Shown here: positions 1 through 7,046 of the stretch, piece after piece
How the letters are laid out: each line of letters begins with the position of its first letter
Position numbering within the stretch: the stretch's first letter is position 1
Assembly (NCBI GenBank): GCA_003142495.1
Contig: PLMM01000096.1
Coordinates: 1-10,537, forward strand
DNA length: 10,537 nucleotides
Source: Gemmatimonadota bacterium
Lineage (GTDB): Bacteria; Gemmatimonadota; Gemmatimonadetes; Gemmatimonadales; Gemmatimonadaceae
Reading direction: 5' to 3'
Program-made: the position numbers and the translations under genes
Notes under the pieces: generated by a model
The model's database searches: none
The model's input: the letters and a program-made list of their open reading frames with translations, nothing else
What the model was told of the DNA's origin: nothing

Positions 1-187
1 TGCGCGGAATGAATCCGTAGTCGGCGGGGTAGTGCACGGCCGAGTAGAGCACGCGGTCGAGGCGAAAGAGGCCGGAGTCCTTGTCGAGCTCGTATTTGTT
101 GCGGCTGCCGCTCGGAATCTCGATGACGGCGGTGACCTTCTCCGGCGGATGCGGTCCTGCCGGGATGCCGTGCCAGGGGTGGATCAA
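1..187 (-). CDS. ppa: Inorganic pyrophosphatase, family I, N-terminal part (cut by window edge)
   Basis: Soluble family I pyrophosphatase, which hydrolyses pyrophosphate to phosphate in the cytoplasm and pulls biosynthetic reactions forward. Only the first 62 residues are in the window. They show the family's N-terminal layout: HPWHGIPAG near the start, the strand VIEIPSGS at 21-28, NKYELDK at 30-36, LDRVLYS at 43-49 and [10 protein letters not shown] at 52-61. K31, E33, R45 and Y57 match conserved substrate- or metal-binding positions of the family. The later DxDxPxD acidic motif lies outside the window. I chose the TTG start because it places HPWHG where family members begin, has a GAGG Shine-Dalgarno 7 nt upstream, and overlaps the stop of the preceding aldo/keto reductase gene as TTGA. 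It is the last visible gene of the minus-strand operon. The family call is secure; the exact start is inferred. Confidence 0.93.
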   Translation of the reverse strand, partial: MIHPWHGIPAGPHPPEKVTAVIEIPSGSRNKYELDKDSGLFRLDRVLYSAVHYPADYGFIPR

Positions 188-1242
188 CGCGATGCCTCAG
201 CCGGTTGCTGCGCATCGTCGCGCCGCATTGTCCCCTTGTACGACTGACTCTCGCCGTCGACGCCGAAGTTCGTGGTGTTGAGCTCCGCGATGCGCGCCAG
301 CTCATCACTCGAGAGATCGTCGAGATCGCTCGCGGCCGCGAACTCGGCGAGCTGCTCATCATCGTAGATGTTCGGGAGCGTCGTCACGATGAGCGGATCA
401 GCGAGCAGCCACTTGAGCGCGGCCTGGCCGAGCGTCATGCGCTTCGTGAGAAAGTCGAGGGTGCGGACTTTCTGGATGCCGTTGATGAGCCACGAGCGTG
501 GGCGATGGCGGCGATGATCGTTCTCGGCGAAGACCGTGTCTTCGGTGTACTTCCCCTCGAGCATCCCGGAGGCGTGCGTCACGCGCACGTTGAAGACGCA
601 GTCGGGCGCGTGCGCGCGCGCGGCGTCGAGCATTGCGGTGCCCGGATGCTGCTCGATGATGTTCCAGATCATCTGAATCGTGTTGATGTCCGGCTCACGC
701 TCCACGAGCTCCACCGCTTCGTAGAGCCAACCGATCGCGGGACCGAACGCCGCGCCCCACGCGCGAATTTTCCCTTCGCGCACGAGCTCGCGGAGAGTCT
801 CCCACACCTGGCGGTCGCGCACGTGCTCCATCTTGATGTTGTGGAGCTGGAGCACATCGATGTAGTCGGTGTCGAGGCGCTCGAGGCACTTGTTTACGGC
901 GTGGCGCATGAACTTCGGCTCGAAGCGCTGCGGGAGCTCGCTCTGTCCGCGACGGGCCTTCTGCGCCTCTTCGTCGTAGATGTCGTAGCCGATCTTGGTG
1001 CCGTAGACGACTTCGCTGCGACGCCCCTTGAAGGCCGCCGCGAGGTGATGCTCGCTGCGGCCGTTGCTGTAGGCGTCGGCGGCGTCGAAGAAGGTGACGC
1101 CATGGTCATCGAGGGAGCGGCGCATCATGTCGATCGCCTGCTCGTCGGTGACGTCGCCCCACCAGCCGGTGGCGAGAGTCCAGAGTCCGAAGCCGACTTC
1201 GCTTACGGAGACACCGGTGCCCGGAAATGTGCGGAATTTCAT
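184..1242 (-). CDS. Aldo/keto reductase (NADPH-dependent oxidoreductase)
   Basis: A 352-residue aldo/keto reductase of the (beta/alpha)8-barrel superfamily, expected to reduce an aldehyde or ketone with NAD(P)H in the cytoplasm; the substrate cannot be read from sequence. The full catalytic tetrad is visible: D53 and Y58 in [15 protein letters not shown]83 in VYGTKIG and H134 in DVLQLHN. The N-terminal [19 protein letters not shown] is the usual first strand. The C-terminal [22 protein letters not shown] segment (270-291) is where the cofactor phosphate is bound in the family. Start: the ATG at 1242 overlaps the hemB stop as ATGA and precedes the conserved [10 protein letters not shown]. The reading frame stays open upstream, but that part is a shadow of hemB. 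There is no good Shine-Dalgarno, so translation probably depends on coupling to hemB. It is wedged between hemB and ppa; a role in tetrapyrrole metabolism is possible but unproven. Confidence 0.92.
   Translation of the reverse strand: MKFRTFPGTGVSVSEVGFGLWTLATGWWGDVTDEQAIDMMRRSLDDHGVTFFDAADAYSNGRSEHHLAAAFKGRRSEVVYGTKIGYDIYDEEAQKARRGQSELPQRFEPKFMRHAVNKCLERLDTDYIDVLQLHNIKMEHVRDRQVWETLRELVREGKIRAWGAAFGPAIGWLYEAVELVEREPDINTIQMIWNIIEQHPGTAMLDAARAHAPDCVFNVRVTHASGMLEGKYTEDTVFAENDHRRHRPRSWLINGIQKVRTLDFLTKRMTLGQAALKWLLADPLIVTTLPNIYDDEQLAEFAAASDLDDLSSDELARIAELNTTNFGVDGESQSYKGTMRRDDAQQPAEASR
195..198 (-). promoter_or_regulatory. Shine-Dalgarno (GAGG) for the TTG-initiated ppa
   Basis: On the minus strand GAGG lies 7 nt upstream of the TTG at 187, inside the end of the aldo/keto reductase gene. 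No ATG or GTG is suitably placed before the conserved HPWHG segment, so this site decides the start codon. Confidence 0.55.
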
Positions 1243-2213
1243 GACAGGAGTCGCGCTGCGTCCGTCGCGAAGTAAGTGAGAATGAAGTCCGCGCCGGCGC
1301 GACGAATGCCCATTAGCGACTCGAGCATCGCACGCTCGCGATCGATCCAGCCACGCTCGGCTGCTGCAATAATCATAGCGTACTCGCCACTCACCTGATA
1401 GGCAGCAACGGGGTAGCCAGTTTCCTGTTTCACTCGCGCGACGATGTCGAGATACGGAGTTGCGGGCTTCACCATGATCGCGTCGGCACCCTCCTCGATG
1501 TCGAGCCACACTTCGCGCATCGCTTCGTCGGTATTCGCCGCATCCATCTGATAGCCGCGCCGATCGCCCGACTGCGGCGTACTCTCGGCGGCCTCGCGGA
1601 ACGGACCATAGAACGCCGACGCGTATTTCGCGGCGTAGGCGAGAATCGCGGTGTTGGTGAGCTTCTGATCGTCGAGTGCGCGACGGATCGCGCCGACGCG
1701 ACCATCCATCATGTCGCTCGGCGCAACGATGTCCGCGCCCGCGGCCGCATGCACGAGCGAGGCGCGCGAGAGGAGCTCGAGCGTCGCGTCGTTGTCGACC
1801 TCGCCATCGCGGAGGATTCCGCAGTGGCCGTGATCGGTGTACTCGCACATGCACACGTCGGTGATGACGACGAGCTGCGGGAATTTCTGCTTGAGCACGC
1901 GCACGGCGCTGGGCACGGGCCCCTTCTCATCCCACGCCGACGATCCCGTCGCGTCCTTGCTGTCGGGCAGGCCGAAGAGGATGACGCCGCCGACGCCTTC
2001 CTCAGATGCGTCATCGACCTCGCGCAGCATTTCGTCGACGGAGAGTTGGAACACGCCCGGCATCGAGCCCACGGGCTTTCGCACCTTGGAGCCCGCGCGC
2101 ACGAAGAGCGGAAGCACGAGCTGCGACGCGGAGAGGTGCGTCTCCTGGATCAGCTTGCGCAGCGGCTCGGTGCGGCGCAGTCGCCGCGGGCGATATTCGG
2201 GAAACGAAGGCAT
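1239..2213 (-). CDS. hemB: Porphobilinogen synthase (delta-aminolevulinic acid dehydratase)
   Basis: Condenses two 5-aminolevulinate molecules into porphobilinogen, the first pyrrole of heme, siroheme and B12 synthesis, in the cytoplasm. The product is 324 residues, the usual length. Visible motifs are the N-terminal RPRRLRR segment, the metal-binding cysteines C121, C123 and C131 in VCMCEYTDHGHCG, and both active-site lysines: K196 in YAAKYASAFYGPFREA and the Schiff-base lysine K249 in IMVKPATPYLD. Three cysteines rather than an aspartate-rich site indicate the zinc-dependent type. The start ATG at 2213 gives the expected N-terminus, although no clear Shine-Dalgarno precedes it. A 54-nt gap separates it from hemC upstream; this gap contains an AT-rich palindrome. 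Its stop overlaps the start of the aldo/keto reductase gene by 4 nt. Confidence 0.98.
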   Translation of the reverse strand: MPSFPEYRPRRLRRTEPLRKLIQETHLSASQLVLPLFVRAGSKVRKPVGSMPGVFQLSVDEMLREVDDASEEGVGGVILFGLPDSKDATGSSAWDEKGPVPSAVRVLKQKFPQLVVITDVCMCEYTDHGHCGILRDGEVDNDATLELLSRASLVHAAAGADIVAPSDMMDGRVGAIRRALDDQKLTNTAILAYAAKYASAFYGPFREAAESTPQSGDRRGYQMDAANTDEAMREVWLDIEEGADAIMVKPATPYLDIVARVKQETGYPVAAYQVSGEYAMIIAAAERGWIDRERAMLESLMGIRRAGADFILTYFATDAARLLS

Positions 2214-2233
2214 CGATACTGCCGGTTGGCTAA

Positions 2234-2252
2234 TAGTTGACTAAGTCAAGTA
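2234..2252. promoter_or_regulatory. AT-rich inverted repeat in the hemC-hemB gap (possible operator)
   Basis: TTGACT-A-AGTCAA is a perfect 6+1+6 inverted repeat at 2237-2249. It extends to 2234-2252 as TAgTTGACT-A-AGTCAAgTA, with 8 of 9 base pairs per arm matching. It sits 21 nt upstream of the hemB ATG in an unusually AT-rich stretch of a GC-rich sequence. An operator for a dimeric regulator, or a short RNA hairpin that tunes hemB-AKR-ppa expression, would both fit. I could not find a convincing -10 box at the right distance from the TTGACT, so an internal promoter is not claimed. Confidence 0.3.
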
Positions 2253-2267
2253 ATTCGGAGCGTCCAC

Positions 2268-3227
2268 TTATTCCGGCTGCGGCGACGGGATCTTCGCCGT
2301 ATCGGCGCGCACCGCCGCGAGAATCTCCGACGCGCCATCGCGCTTCATCTGCGTGGCGAGCGCCTCGCCCACTTCCTTTGCGGACTTCGTGCCCACCGCC
2401 ATCGAGCCGCGGAGCATCTGCTTGCCGTGCAGATCGCTCACGAGCGCGTGCAGTACCGCATCGGCGCCTTCGCCGATGAGGAGCGCGCCGATCGGCACCT
2501 GGCATCCGCCGTCGAGCGCCGCGAGCAGCGAGCGCTCCGCCGTCGCAGCGAAGGCGCTCGGCGCGTGATGCAGCACCGCGAGCAGCTGGGCCATGCGCGC
2601 GTCGCCTTCGCGCGCCTCGACCGCGATCACCCCCTGCCCCGCCGCCGGCAGCCACGCCGGCGCATCCAGCCACGCGTCGATGCGCTGCTCGGTATCGAGC
2701 CGCTTGAGCCCCGCACCCGCGAGGATCGCCGCGTGTACCTGCCCCTCGTCCACCTTGCGTAGCCGTGTGGGGACGTTGCCGCGCAGCTCGACGACCTCGA
2801 GATCCGCGCGCCGATGCAGCAGCTGCGCGCGCCGCCGCAAGCTCGACGTGCCCACGCGGCTGCCGCGCGGCAGATCGTCGAGCGACTCGGCGAAGAGGCG
2901 ATCGTTCACCACGAGCACATCGCGCGGATCCTCGCGGATCAGCATCGCAACGAGCGCGAGCCCGTCGGGCATGTCGGTGGGGAGATCCTTGAGCGAGTGC
3001 ACACAGCAGTCCACCTTGCCGGCCGACAGCGCGTTCTCGAGCTCCTTCGTGAACAGCCCCTTCGCGCCAATGGCGCTCAGCGACTCGTCGAGCTTCTTGT
3101 CACCAACCGTCTTGAAGGTGACGAGCTCACTCGCCGTGCCCCCAGCCTCGAGCGCCGCCTGAACCATGCGCGCCTGCCGAAGCGCGAGCTCCGAGGCGCG
3201 CGTCGCGATTCGTACCGGCTCTGTCAT
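2268..3227 (-). CDS. hemC: Hydroxymethylbilane synthase (porphobilinogen deaminase)
   Basis: Polymerises four porphobilinogens into the linear tetrapyrrole hydroxymethylbilane, which HemD then closes. The protein has 319 residues, normal for the family. Visible features are the N-terminal RIATRASELALRQA, FVTE-type helix region GLFTKELENAL (58-68), HSLKDLPT with catalytic aspartate D81, the arginine-rich substrate/cofactor segment VGTSSLRRRAQLLHRR (125-140) and ELRGNVPTRLRK (148-158), and GGCQVPIG, in which C242 carries the dipyrromethane cofactor. Start: the ATG at 3227 gives a standard N-terminus just before the first beta strand. It follows the cobA-hemD stop by 32 nt without an obvious Shine-Dalgarno. 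Placement between hemD and hemB fits the common bacterial hem cluster. No odd substitutions were seen. Confidence 0.98.
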   Translation of the reverse strand: MTEPVRIATRASELALRQARMVQAALEAGGTASELVTFKTVGDKKLDESLSAIGAKGLFTKELENALSAGKVDCCVHSLKDLPTDMPDGLALVAMLIREDPRDVLVVNDRLFAESLDDLPRGSRVGTSSLRRRAQLLHRRADLEVVELRGNVPTRLRKVDEGQVHAAILAGAGLKRLDTEQRIDAWLDAPAWLPAAGQGVIAVEAREGDARMAQLLAVLHHAPSAFAATAERSLLAALDGGCQVPIGALLIGEGADAVLHALVSDLHGKQMLRGSMAVGTKSAKEVGEALATQMKRDGASEILAAVRADTAKIPSPQPE

Positions 3228-3259
3228 TGGCGAAAGTTGAGAGACAACGGAAGCGATCG

Positions 3260-4786
3260 CTAGCGAGCGAGTCGCTCGATGATGGCCTGCACGAGCGATG
3301 CGATCGTCGACTCCGCGGCCTCGACATCCACCAGAACGCCGAGCGAGCGCGCCATGTCGCTCGTGATCGGGCCGATCGATGCGCCCGCCACCTTCGTGGC
3401 GCGCTCGGGGCCGAGCGCATCGACGAAGTGCCGAACCGTCGACGCGGAGGTGAAGGTGACGAGATCGACCTTCCCCGCATCGACCGCCTCGCTGAGCGCG
3501 CCGAGTCCGGAAAGATCGGGCACCGCGCGATAGATCTCGACCTCGTCGACGGTCGCGCCCATCTCGCGCAGCGCGGCGGGGAGCAGCTCGCGCGCGCCAC
3601 TAGCGCGAGGGAATAGAACGCGCGCGCCACTCACATCGCTACGCTCGCGCAGTTTCTCGATCACGCCCTCGGCCACGTACCGGTCGGGGATGAGATCAAC
3701 CGCGAGCCCGTGCGCGAGCAGCGCGTCGGCCGTGGCTGGGCCCACCGCGCAGAGCTTCGTCGCGGCGAGGGCGCGCGCGTCGAGCCCCGCATCGCGCAGC
3801 GCCGTCCAGAGCAGCTCCACCGCATTGCGGCTCGTGACGATCAGCCAGCCGTACGACGCAATATTCGCGAGCGCGCGGCGCAGCGGCTCCTGATCGAGCG
3901 ACTGAATGCGGATGGCCGGCGCCTCGATCACCGTGGCGCCGGCGGCCTCGAGCAGCGTGCGCAGCTGCGACAGCTGCTCGCGCGCGCGCGTGACCACGAT
4001 CGTGCGGCCGAAGAGCGGACGCTGATCGAACCAGCTCATCTGTTCACGCAGCTTGACCACGTCGCCAACGACCGCGATTGACGGTGCGATCACGCGCTCG
4101 CGCGCGGCGACTTCGGCGATCGTGGAAAGCGTCGCGAGCACGGTGCGCTGGTGCGGGTACGTGCCCCATTCGATGAGCGCCACCGGCGTGCTTGCCTCGC
4201 GACCGCCGGCGATCAGCGCCTCGGCGATGTTCGCGAGCCTGCTCACACCCATGTACAGCACGAGCGTTCCCCCCGCGCGCGCGAGCGCCGCCCAATCCGT
4301 CTGGCTCTTCTCCTTTCCCGGATCCTCGTGCCCCGTGATGAAGGTGACGGAGGTCGCGACGCCACGATGCGTGACCGGAATTCCGGCGTACGCGGGGGCC
4401 GCCACGCCTACCGTGACGCCGGGGACGACCTCGAAGTTCAGCCCGGCCGCCGAGAGCGCGATGGCCTCCTCGCCGCCGCGTCCGAAGACCATCGGGTCGC
4501 CGCCCTTGAGTCGCACGACGCTCTTCCCCTCGCGCGCGAGCCGCAACAGCAACGCGTTGATCGCGTCCTGCGTCATCGACGGCGTGCCCCCGCGCTTGCC
4601 GACGAAGATCTTCTCGGACTCGGTCGTGCGGCCGAGCCACTCGTCCTCGATGAGCATCGGGTTGACGAGCGCGTCGTACACGATCGCGTCGCACGAGGCG
4701 AGGAGCGCGCGCCCGCGCACCGTGAGCAGCCCCGGATCGCCGGGCCCTGCGCCCACGAGATAGACCGCACCGGTGCGAACCGGCAT
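3260..4786 (-). CDS. cobA-hemD: Fused uroporphyrinogen-III C-methyltransferase / uroporphyrinogen-III synthase
   Basis: A 508-residue two-domain enzyme. Residues about 5-250 are the SUMT (CobA) domain, which methylates uroporphyrinogen III with S-adenosylmethionine to precorrin-2, the entry to siroheme and cobalamin. Motifs are YLVGAGPGDPGLLTVRG at 9-25, GKRGG at 63-67, VVRLKGGDPMVFGRGGEE at 90-107 and AGIPVTHRG at 134-142. Residues about 258-505 are the HemD domain, which cyclises hydroxymethylbilane with inversion of ring D. It is recognised by GRTIVVTRAREQ, LIVTSRNAVELL, LCAVGPATADAL, RVLFPRASGARELLPAAL and DLVTFTSASTVRHF. The fusion is known in several phyla, so it is not novel in itself. 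Placing branch-point methylase and synthase on one chain could bias flux to siroheme. The start at 4786 has a GAGGAG ribosome site 9 nt upstream. It follows ccmD by 41 nt. Confidence 0.96.
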   Translation of the reverse strand: MPVRTGAVYLVGAGPGDPGLLTVRGRALLASCDAIVYDALVNPMLIEDEWLGRTTESEKIFVGKRGGTPSMTQDAINALLLRLAREGKSVVRLKGGDPMVFGRGGEEAIALSAAGLNFEVVPGVTVGVAAPAYAGIPVTHRGVATSVTFITGHEDPGKEKSQTDWAALARAGGTLVLYMGVSRLANIAEALIAGGREASTPVALIEWGTYPHQRTVLATLSTIAEVAARERVIAPSIAVVGDVVKLREQMSWFDQRPLFGRTIVVTRAREQLSQLRTLLEAAGATVIEAPAIRIQSLDQEPLRRALANIASYGWLIVTSRNAVELLWTALRDAGLDARALAATKLCAVGPATADALLAHGLAVDLIPDRYVAEGVIEKLRERSDVSGARVLFPRASGARELLPAALREMGATVDEVEIYRAVPDLSGLGALSEAVDAGKVDLVTFTSASTVRHFVDALGPERATKVAGASIGPITSDMARSLGVLVDVEAAESTIASLVQAIIERLAR

Positions 4787-4795
4787 CGACGGGAT

Positions 4796-4801
4796 CTCCT
4801 C
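4796..4801 (-). promoter_or_regulatory. Shine-Dalgarno (GAGGAG) for cobA-hemD
   Basis: GAGGAG on the minus strand lies 9 nt before the ATG at 4786. It fixes the start, because the same frame is open for about 100 more codons upstream through ccmD and ccmC, where it reads only arginine- and serine-rich shadow sequence. Confidence 0.7.
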
Positions 4802-4827
4802 GAACAACGGAGCGATCGCCGCGGCGC

Positions 4828-4962
4828 TCAGCGCTCGCGCCTGAGCAAGAGTCGCCGCCGCGCAACGTTCAATCGGCGTCTCATCACGCTGATCGTGTAT
4901 ACCAAGTAGATGCCCATGGCCGCGAAGTACGCGGCGTAGTAGTAGCTGGCGTTCTGTGGCAT
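4828..4962 (-). CDS. ccmD: CcmD-like small membrane protein of heme export
   Basis: A 44-residue protein that is easy to miss. CcmD is a small single-pass membrane subunit that, with CcmABC, releases heme-loaded CcmE for cytochrome c maturation. The sequence starts MPQNASYYYAAYF, has one hydrophobic helix at about 8-26 (ending YLVYTISV) and then a strongly basic tail of arginines from 28 to 43, expected in the cytoplasm. This matches CcmD in size and layout: a short N-terminus, a tyrosine-rich helix and an Arg/Lys-rich tail. The start ATG at 4962 overlaps the ccmC stop as TGATG and has a textbook AGGAGG 7 nt upstream. Primary sequence in this family is poorly conserved, so the call rests on architecture and on position directly after ccmC. 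Confidence 0.85.
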   Translation of the reverse strand: MPQNASYYYAAYFAAMGIYLVYTISVMRRRLNVARRRLLLRRER

Positions 4963-5675
4963 CAGCGTCCCTCCTCGAGCTCGAGCAGGTCGCGCTCCGT
5001 CGCCAGGCGATACCGCTGTCTGACCAAGGCGAGATAGAACAGCGTGAAGGCCACGAATGAGATGACGAGAGTGGTGAGCATCTCCGGCGGTAGCGACGGC
5101 GCACTCGGCTTGATCACGATCGGCCGGGGGTGCAGCGTCCGAAAGAGATAGACGCTGAGGTGGATGAACGGAATTAGTAGCGAGCCGAGAATACCCAGAA
5201 TGGCGGAGTAGCGCGCTCGCAGGGCGCGATCGTCGATCGCGCCCCGCAGAACAAGGTAGCCCACGTAAATGAACCAGAGAAAGAGCGTGAGCGTGAGCCT
5301 GGCGTCCCACGTCCACCACGTTCCCCACACGGGGCGGGCCCAAAGCGGACCCGTCACCAACACGACCGTCGTAAAAACCACACCCACCTCGGCCGAGCTC
5401 TCCGCCGCCCGGTCGAGACGCAGGTCGCCCAGCCAGAGATACGCGATCCCGGATATAGCCACGACGCCGAACGCCATGAAAGCGTCGAGCGCGGCCGGGA
5501 GGTGGAGGTAGAAGATCTTCTGCGCGGGCCCCTGGACGGCCTCGAACGGGGTGTAGTAGATCACGCGTGCGAGCGCCGCCGCGATCGCCAGCACGGCGAC
5601 GAGGAAGAGCCAGTCGATCCCGCCGGCGCTCTTTGCCGCGCCCGACGCCGGTCCCGCTGATGATGGACTAGTCAT
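4962..5675 (-). CDS. ccmC: Cytochrome c biogenesis protein CcmC (heme handling, WWD domain)
   Basis: An integral membrane protein of 237 residues that presents heme to the chaperone CcmE in the System I pathway. Six hydrophobic segments are visible at about 22-42, 62-82, 98-114, 127-145, 158-178 and 197-218. Between the third and fourth lies the tryptophan-rich WWD motif WGTWWTWDARLT (117-128). The two heme-ligand histidines of the family are present: H58 in KIFYLHLPAA and H172 in LIPFIHLSVYLFRTLHP. The start at 5675 is chosen because it overlaps the ccmB stop as ATGA; a start at 5708 would add 11 unsupported residues and overlap ccmB more deeply. AGGA is directly next to the ATG, too close for a good Shine-Dalgarno, which suggests coupled translation from ccmB. 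The C-terminal tail after residue 219 is charged. Confidence 0.95.
   Translation of the reverse strand: MTSPSSAGPASGAAKSAGGIDWLFLVAVLAIAAALARVIYYTPFEAVQGPAQKIFYLHLPAALDAFMAFGVVAISGIAYLWLGDLRLDRAAESSAEVGVVFTTVVLVTGPLWARPVWGTWWTWDARLTLTLFLWFIYVGYLVLRGAIDDRALRARYSAILGILGSLLIPFIHLSVYLFRTLHPRPIVIKPSAPSLPPEMLTTLVISFVAFTLFYLALVRQRYRLATERDLLELEEGR
4970..4975 (-). promoter_or_regulatory. Consensus Shine-Dalgarno (AGGAGG) for ccmD
   Basis: AGGAGG lies 7 nt upstream of the ccmD ATG, inside the last codons of ccmC. It is the strongest ribosome site on the minus strand and good evidence that the 44-codon frame is a real gene. Confidence 0.75.
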
Positions 5676-6355
5676 TCCTCGATGGTGAATGGGAACGCGA
5701 GCGTGCACGCGGCTACAAATACAATATCGAAAGCGACCAGCAATTTAAGCCATCCCACGATTTCGCTCCCGGGCCGTCCGGCGATTAGACGGGCCGTTGC
5801 CTGGGCCGCCGGAATCACCACCGGAACGAAAAAAAGCAGTGAAAGAACCGGCAGGAGCATCTCCGCCAGCTTCGTATTCACCGCCATGGCGCTGAACAGC
5901 GTGCCGACGGCCACCAGGCCGATGGCGGCCAGGAGCGCGATCAGGGCGAGCAGCGCCGCGTTCTCGAGCAGCGGAACCCCGTAAAAGAGCTGCACGGCCG
6001 GAATCGCGATCACCTGCACCGCGGCGACGAACACGAGATTCGCCATCGCCTTGCCGAGGTAGATCGACTCGCGGGTGATCGGCGCGCCGAGGAGGGCGTC
6101 GATCGCGCGATCGGCCTGCTCGATACCGAACGAGCGCTGCAGGCCGAGGAGCCCCGAGAAGGTGAAGATCGCCCAGAGCACGCCGGGCGCGAGATCGATC
6201 GACGCGACCGCGGTCGGATCCCACGCGAAGTAGAAGATCACGATGCCGAGGAGCGCGAACACCGCTGCCGAGAAGAAGGCGGTGCGCGTGCGGAACTCGA
6301 TCGCGAGATCCTTGCGCGCGATGAGGAACGCCGCGGAGAGCGTGCTAGGCGCCAT
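5672..6355 (-). CDS. ccmB: Heme exporter membrane subunit CcmB
   Basis: Membrane permease subunit of the CcmAB ABC transporter; with CcmC and CcmD it uses ATP to release holo-CcmE. The protein has 227 residues, typical for CcmB. The N-terminal cytoplasmic FLIARKDLAIEFRTR (10-24) is the family hallmark. About six membrane segments follow, near 27-44, 58-73, 104-124, 134-156, 166-184 and 202-222. RSFGIEQADRAIDALLGAPI (74-93) is the conserved cytoplasmic loop thought to contact the ATPase. The start ATG at 6355 overlaps the end of ccmA by 11 nt, and the stop overlaps the start of ccmC. No strong Shine-Dalgarno is visible, which fits translational coupling. No anomalies were seen. Confidence 0.95.
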   Translation of the reverse strand: MAPSTLSAAFLIARKDLAIEFRTRTAFFSAAVFALLGIVIFYFAWDPTAVASIDLAPGVLWAIFTFSGLLGLQRSFGIEQADRAIDALLGAPITRESIYLGKAMANLVFVAAVQVIAIPAVQLFYGVPLLENAALLALIALLAAIGLVAVGTLFSAMAVNTKLAEMLLPVLSLLFFVPVVIPAAQATARLIAGRPGSEIVGWLKLLVAFDIVFVAACTLAFPFTIEE

Positions 6356-7046
6356 GCGTCACGTGCTCACGGTAGACGGTGAGATACGTAGCTGGATCGA
6401 TCGCCTCACCCTTCTCGAGGCGAACGAGCGCGCCGTCGCGCATGATCGCCGCGTGCGTCGCGAGTGCGAGCCCCTCGGCGATCGAGTGCGTGACGAGCAC
6501 GAGAGTGGTGCCCGTCGCGCGCAGCATCGCGAGATGAGCGCCGAGCGCGGCGCTGCCGGAGTCGTCGAGCCCGGTGAACGGCTCGTCGAGGAGCACGACG
6601 AGCGGGTCGTGCACCGTGGCGCGCGCGATCGACACGCGCTGCTGCATCCCGCGGCTCAGGAGCCGCACCGGCGTGTCGGCGCGATCGTGCAGCTCCATGC
6701 GCTCGAGCGCGCGAGTTGATATCCCGCGCGGGTCGCGCACGCCGAAGAGCTTCGCGGCGAGCTCGATGTTCTCGCGCGCGCTGAGCGCGCCGTAGAGCAT
6801 ACTCGCGTGCGAGATGTAGCCGATCGCCGCGCGCAGCTCGGCGCCGCCGGGCAGCGCGACGCCCGCGACGCTTCCCGTCCCTTCACTCGGCTTCAGGAGC
6901 CCCGCGAGCATGCGAAGGAGCGTCGTCTTCCCCGCGCCGTTCGGGCCAAAGATCGCGAGCACGTCGCCGGCGGCGAGTGAGAAGGTGACATCGTGCACGG
7001 CCGTGCGGCCGCCGAAGCGTCGACTCAGGCCCTGCGCGGTGATCAC
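6345..7046 (-). CDS. ccmA: Heme exporter ATP-binding protein CcmA
   Basis: Cytoplasmic ATPase of the CcmAB complex, 233 residues. Visible motifs are Walker A GPNGAGKTT (34-42), the ABC signature in the variant form LLSRGMQQRVSIARA (129-143), Walker B LVVLLDEPFTGLD (149-161) and the switch histidine H187 in LVTHS. The Q-loop region reads GYISHASMLYG (76-86), with alanine at 81 where E. coli CcmA has HQ, so the usual Q-loop glutamine appears absent. I start the gene at GTG 7046: it overlaps the stop of the upstream recombinase-like gene as GTGA and directly precedes ITAQGLSRRFGGRTAV, a normal ABC N-terminus. The open frame further upstream is a shadow of that gene. The name CcmA rather than a generic ABC ATPase rests on the following ccmBCD genes. 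Confidence 0.93.
   Translation of the reverse strand: MITAQGLSRRFGGRTAVHDVTFSLAAGDVLAIFGPNGAGKTTLLRMLAGLLKPSEGTGSVAGVALPGGAELRAAIGYISHASMLYGALSARENIELAAKLFGVRDPRGISTRALERMELHDRADTPVRLLSRGMQQRVSIARATVHDPLVVLLDEPFTGLDDSGSAALGAHLAMLRATGTTLVLVTHSIAEGLALATHAAIMRDGALVRLEKGEAIDPATYLTVYREHVTHGA

Noticed and set aside
205..1275. Long plus-strand open frame (356 codons) opposite the aldo/keto reductase
   Set aside because: Antisense shadow caused by high GC; its product has no recognisable motif, whereas the minus strand has a complete AKR tetrad.
2214..2267. Internal promoter for hemB using TTGACT as -35
   Set aside because: The positions 17-18 nt downstream read ACCGGC or CCGGCA, which are not -10 boxes.
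4053..4909. Two overlapping plus-strand open frames opposite the CobA domain
   Set aside because: Shadows of the cobA-hemD codons with low-complexity composition and no family motif.
3254..5587. Recurring GCGATCGC octamers (near 3254, 4813 and 5580)
   Set aside because: Only a few copies, explained by frequent Ala-Ile-Ala/Arg codons in GC-rich coding DNA; not a dispersed repeat family.
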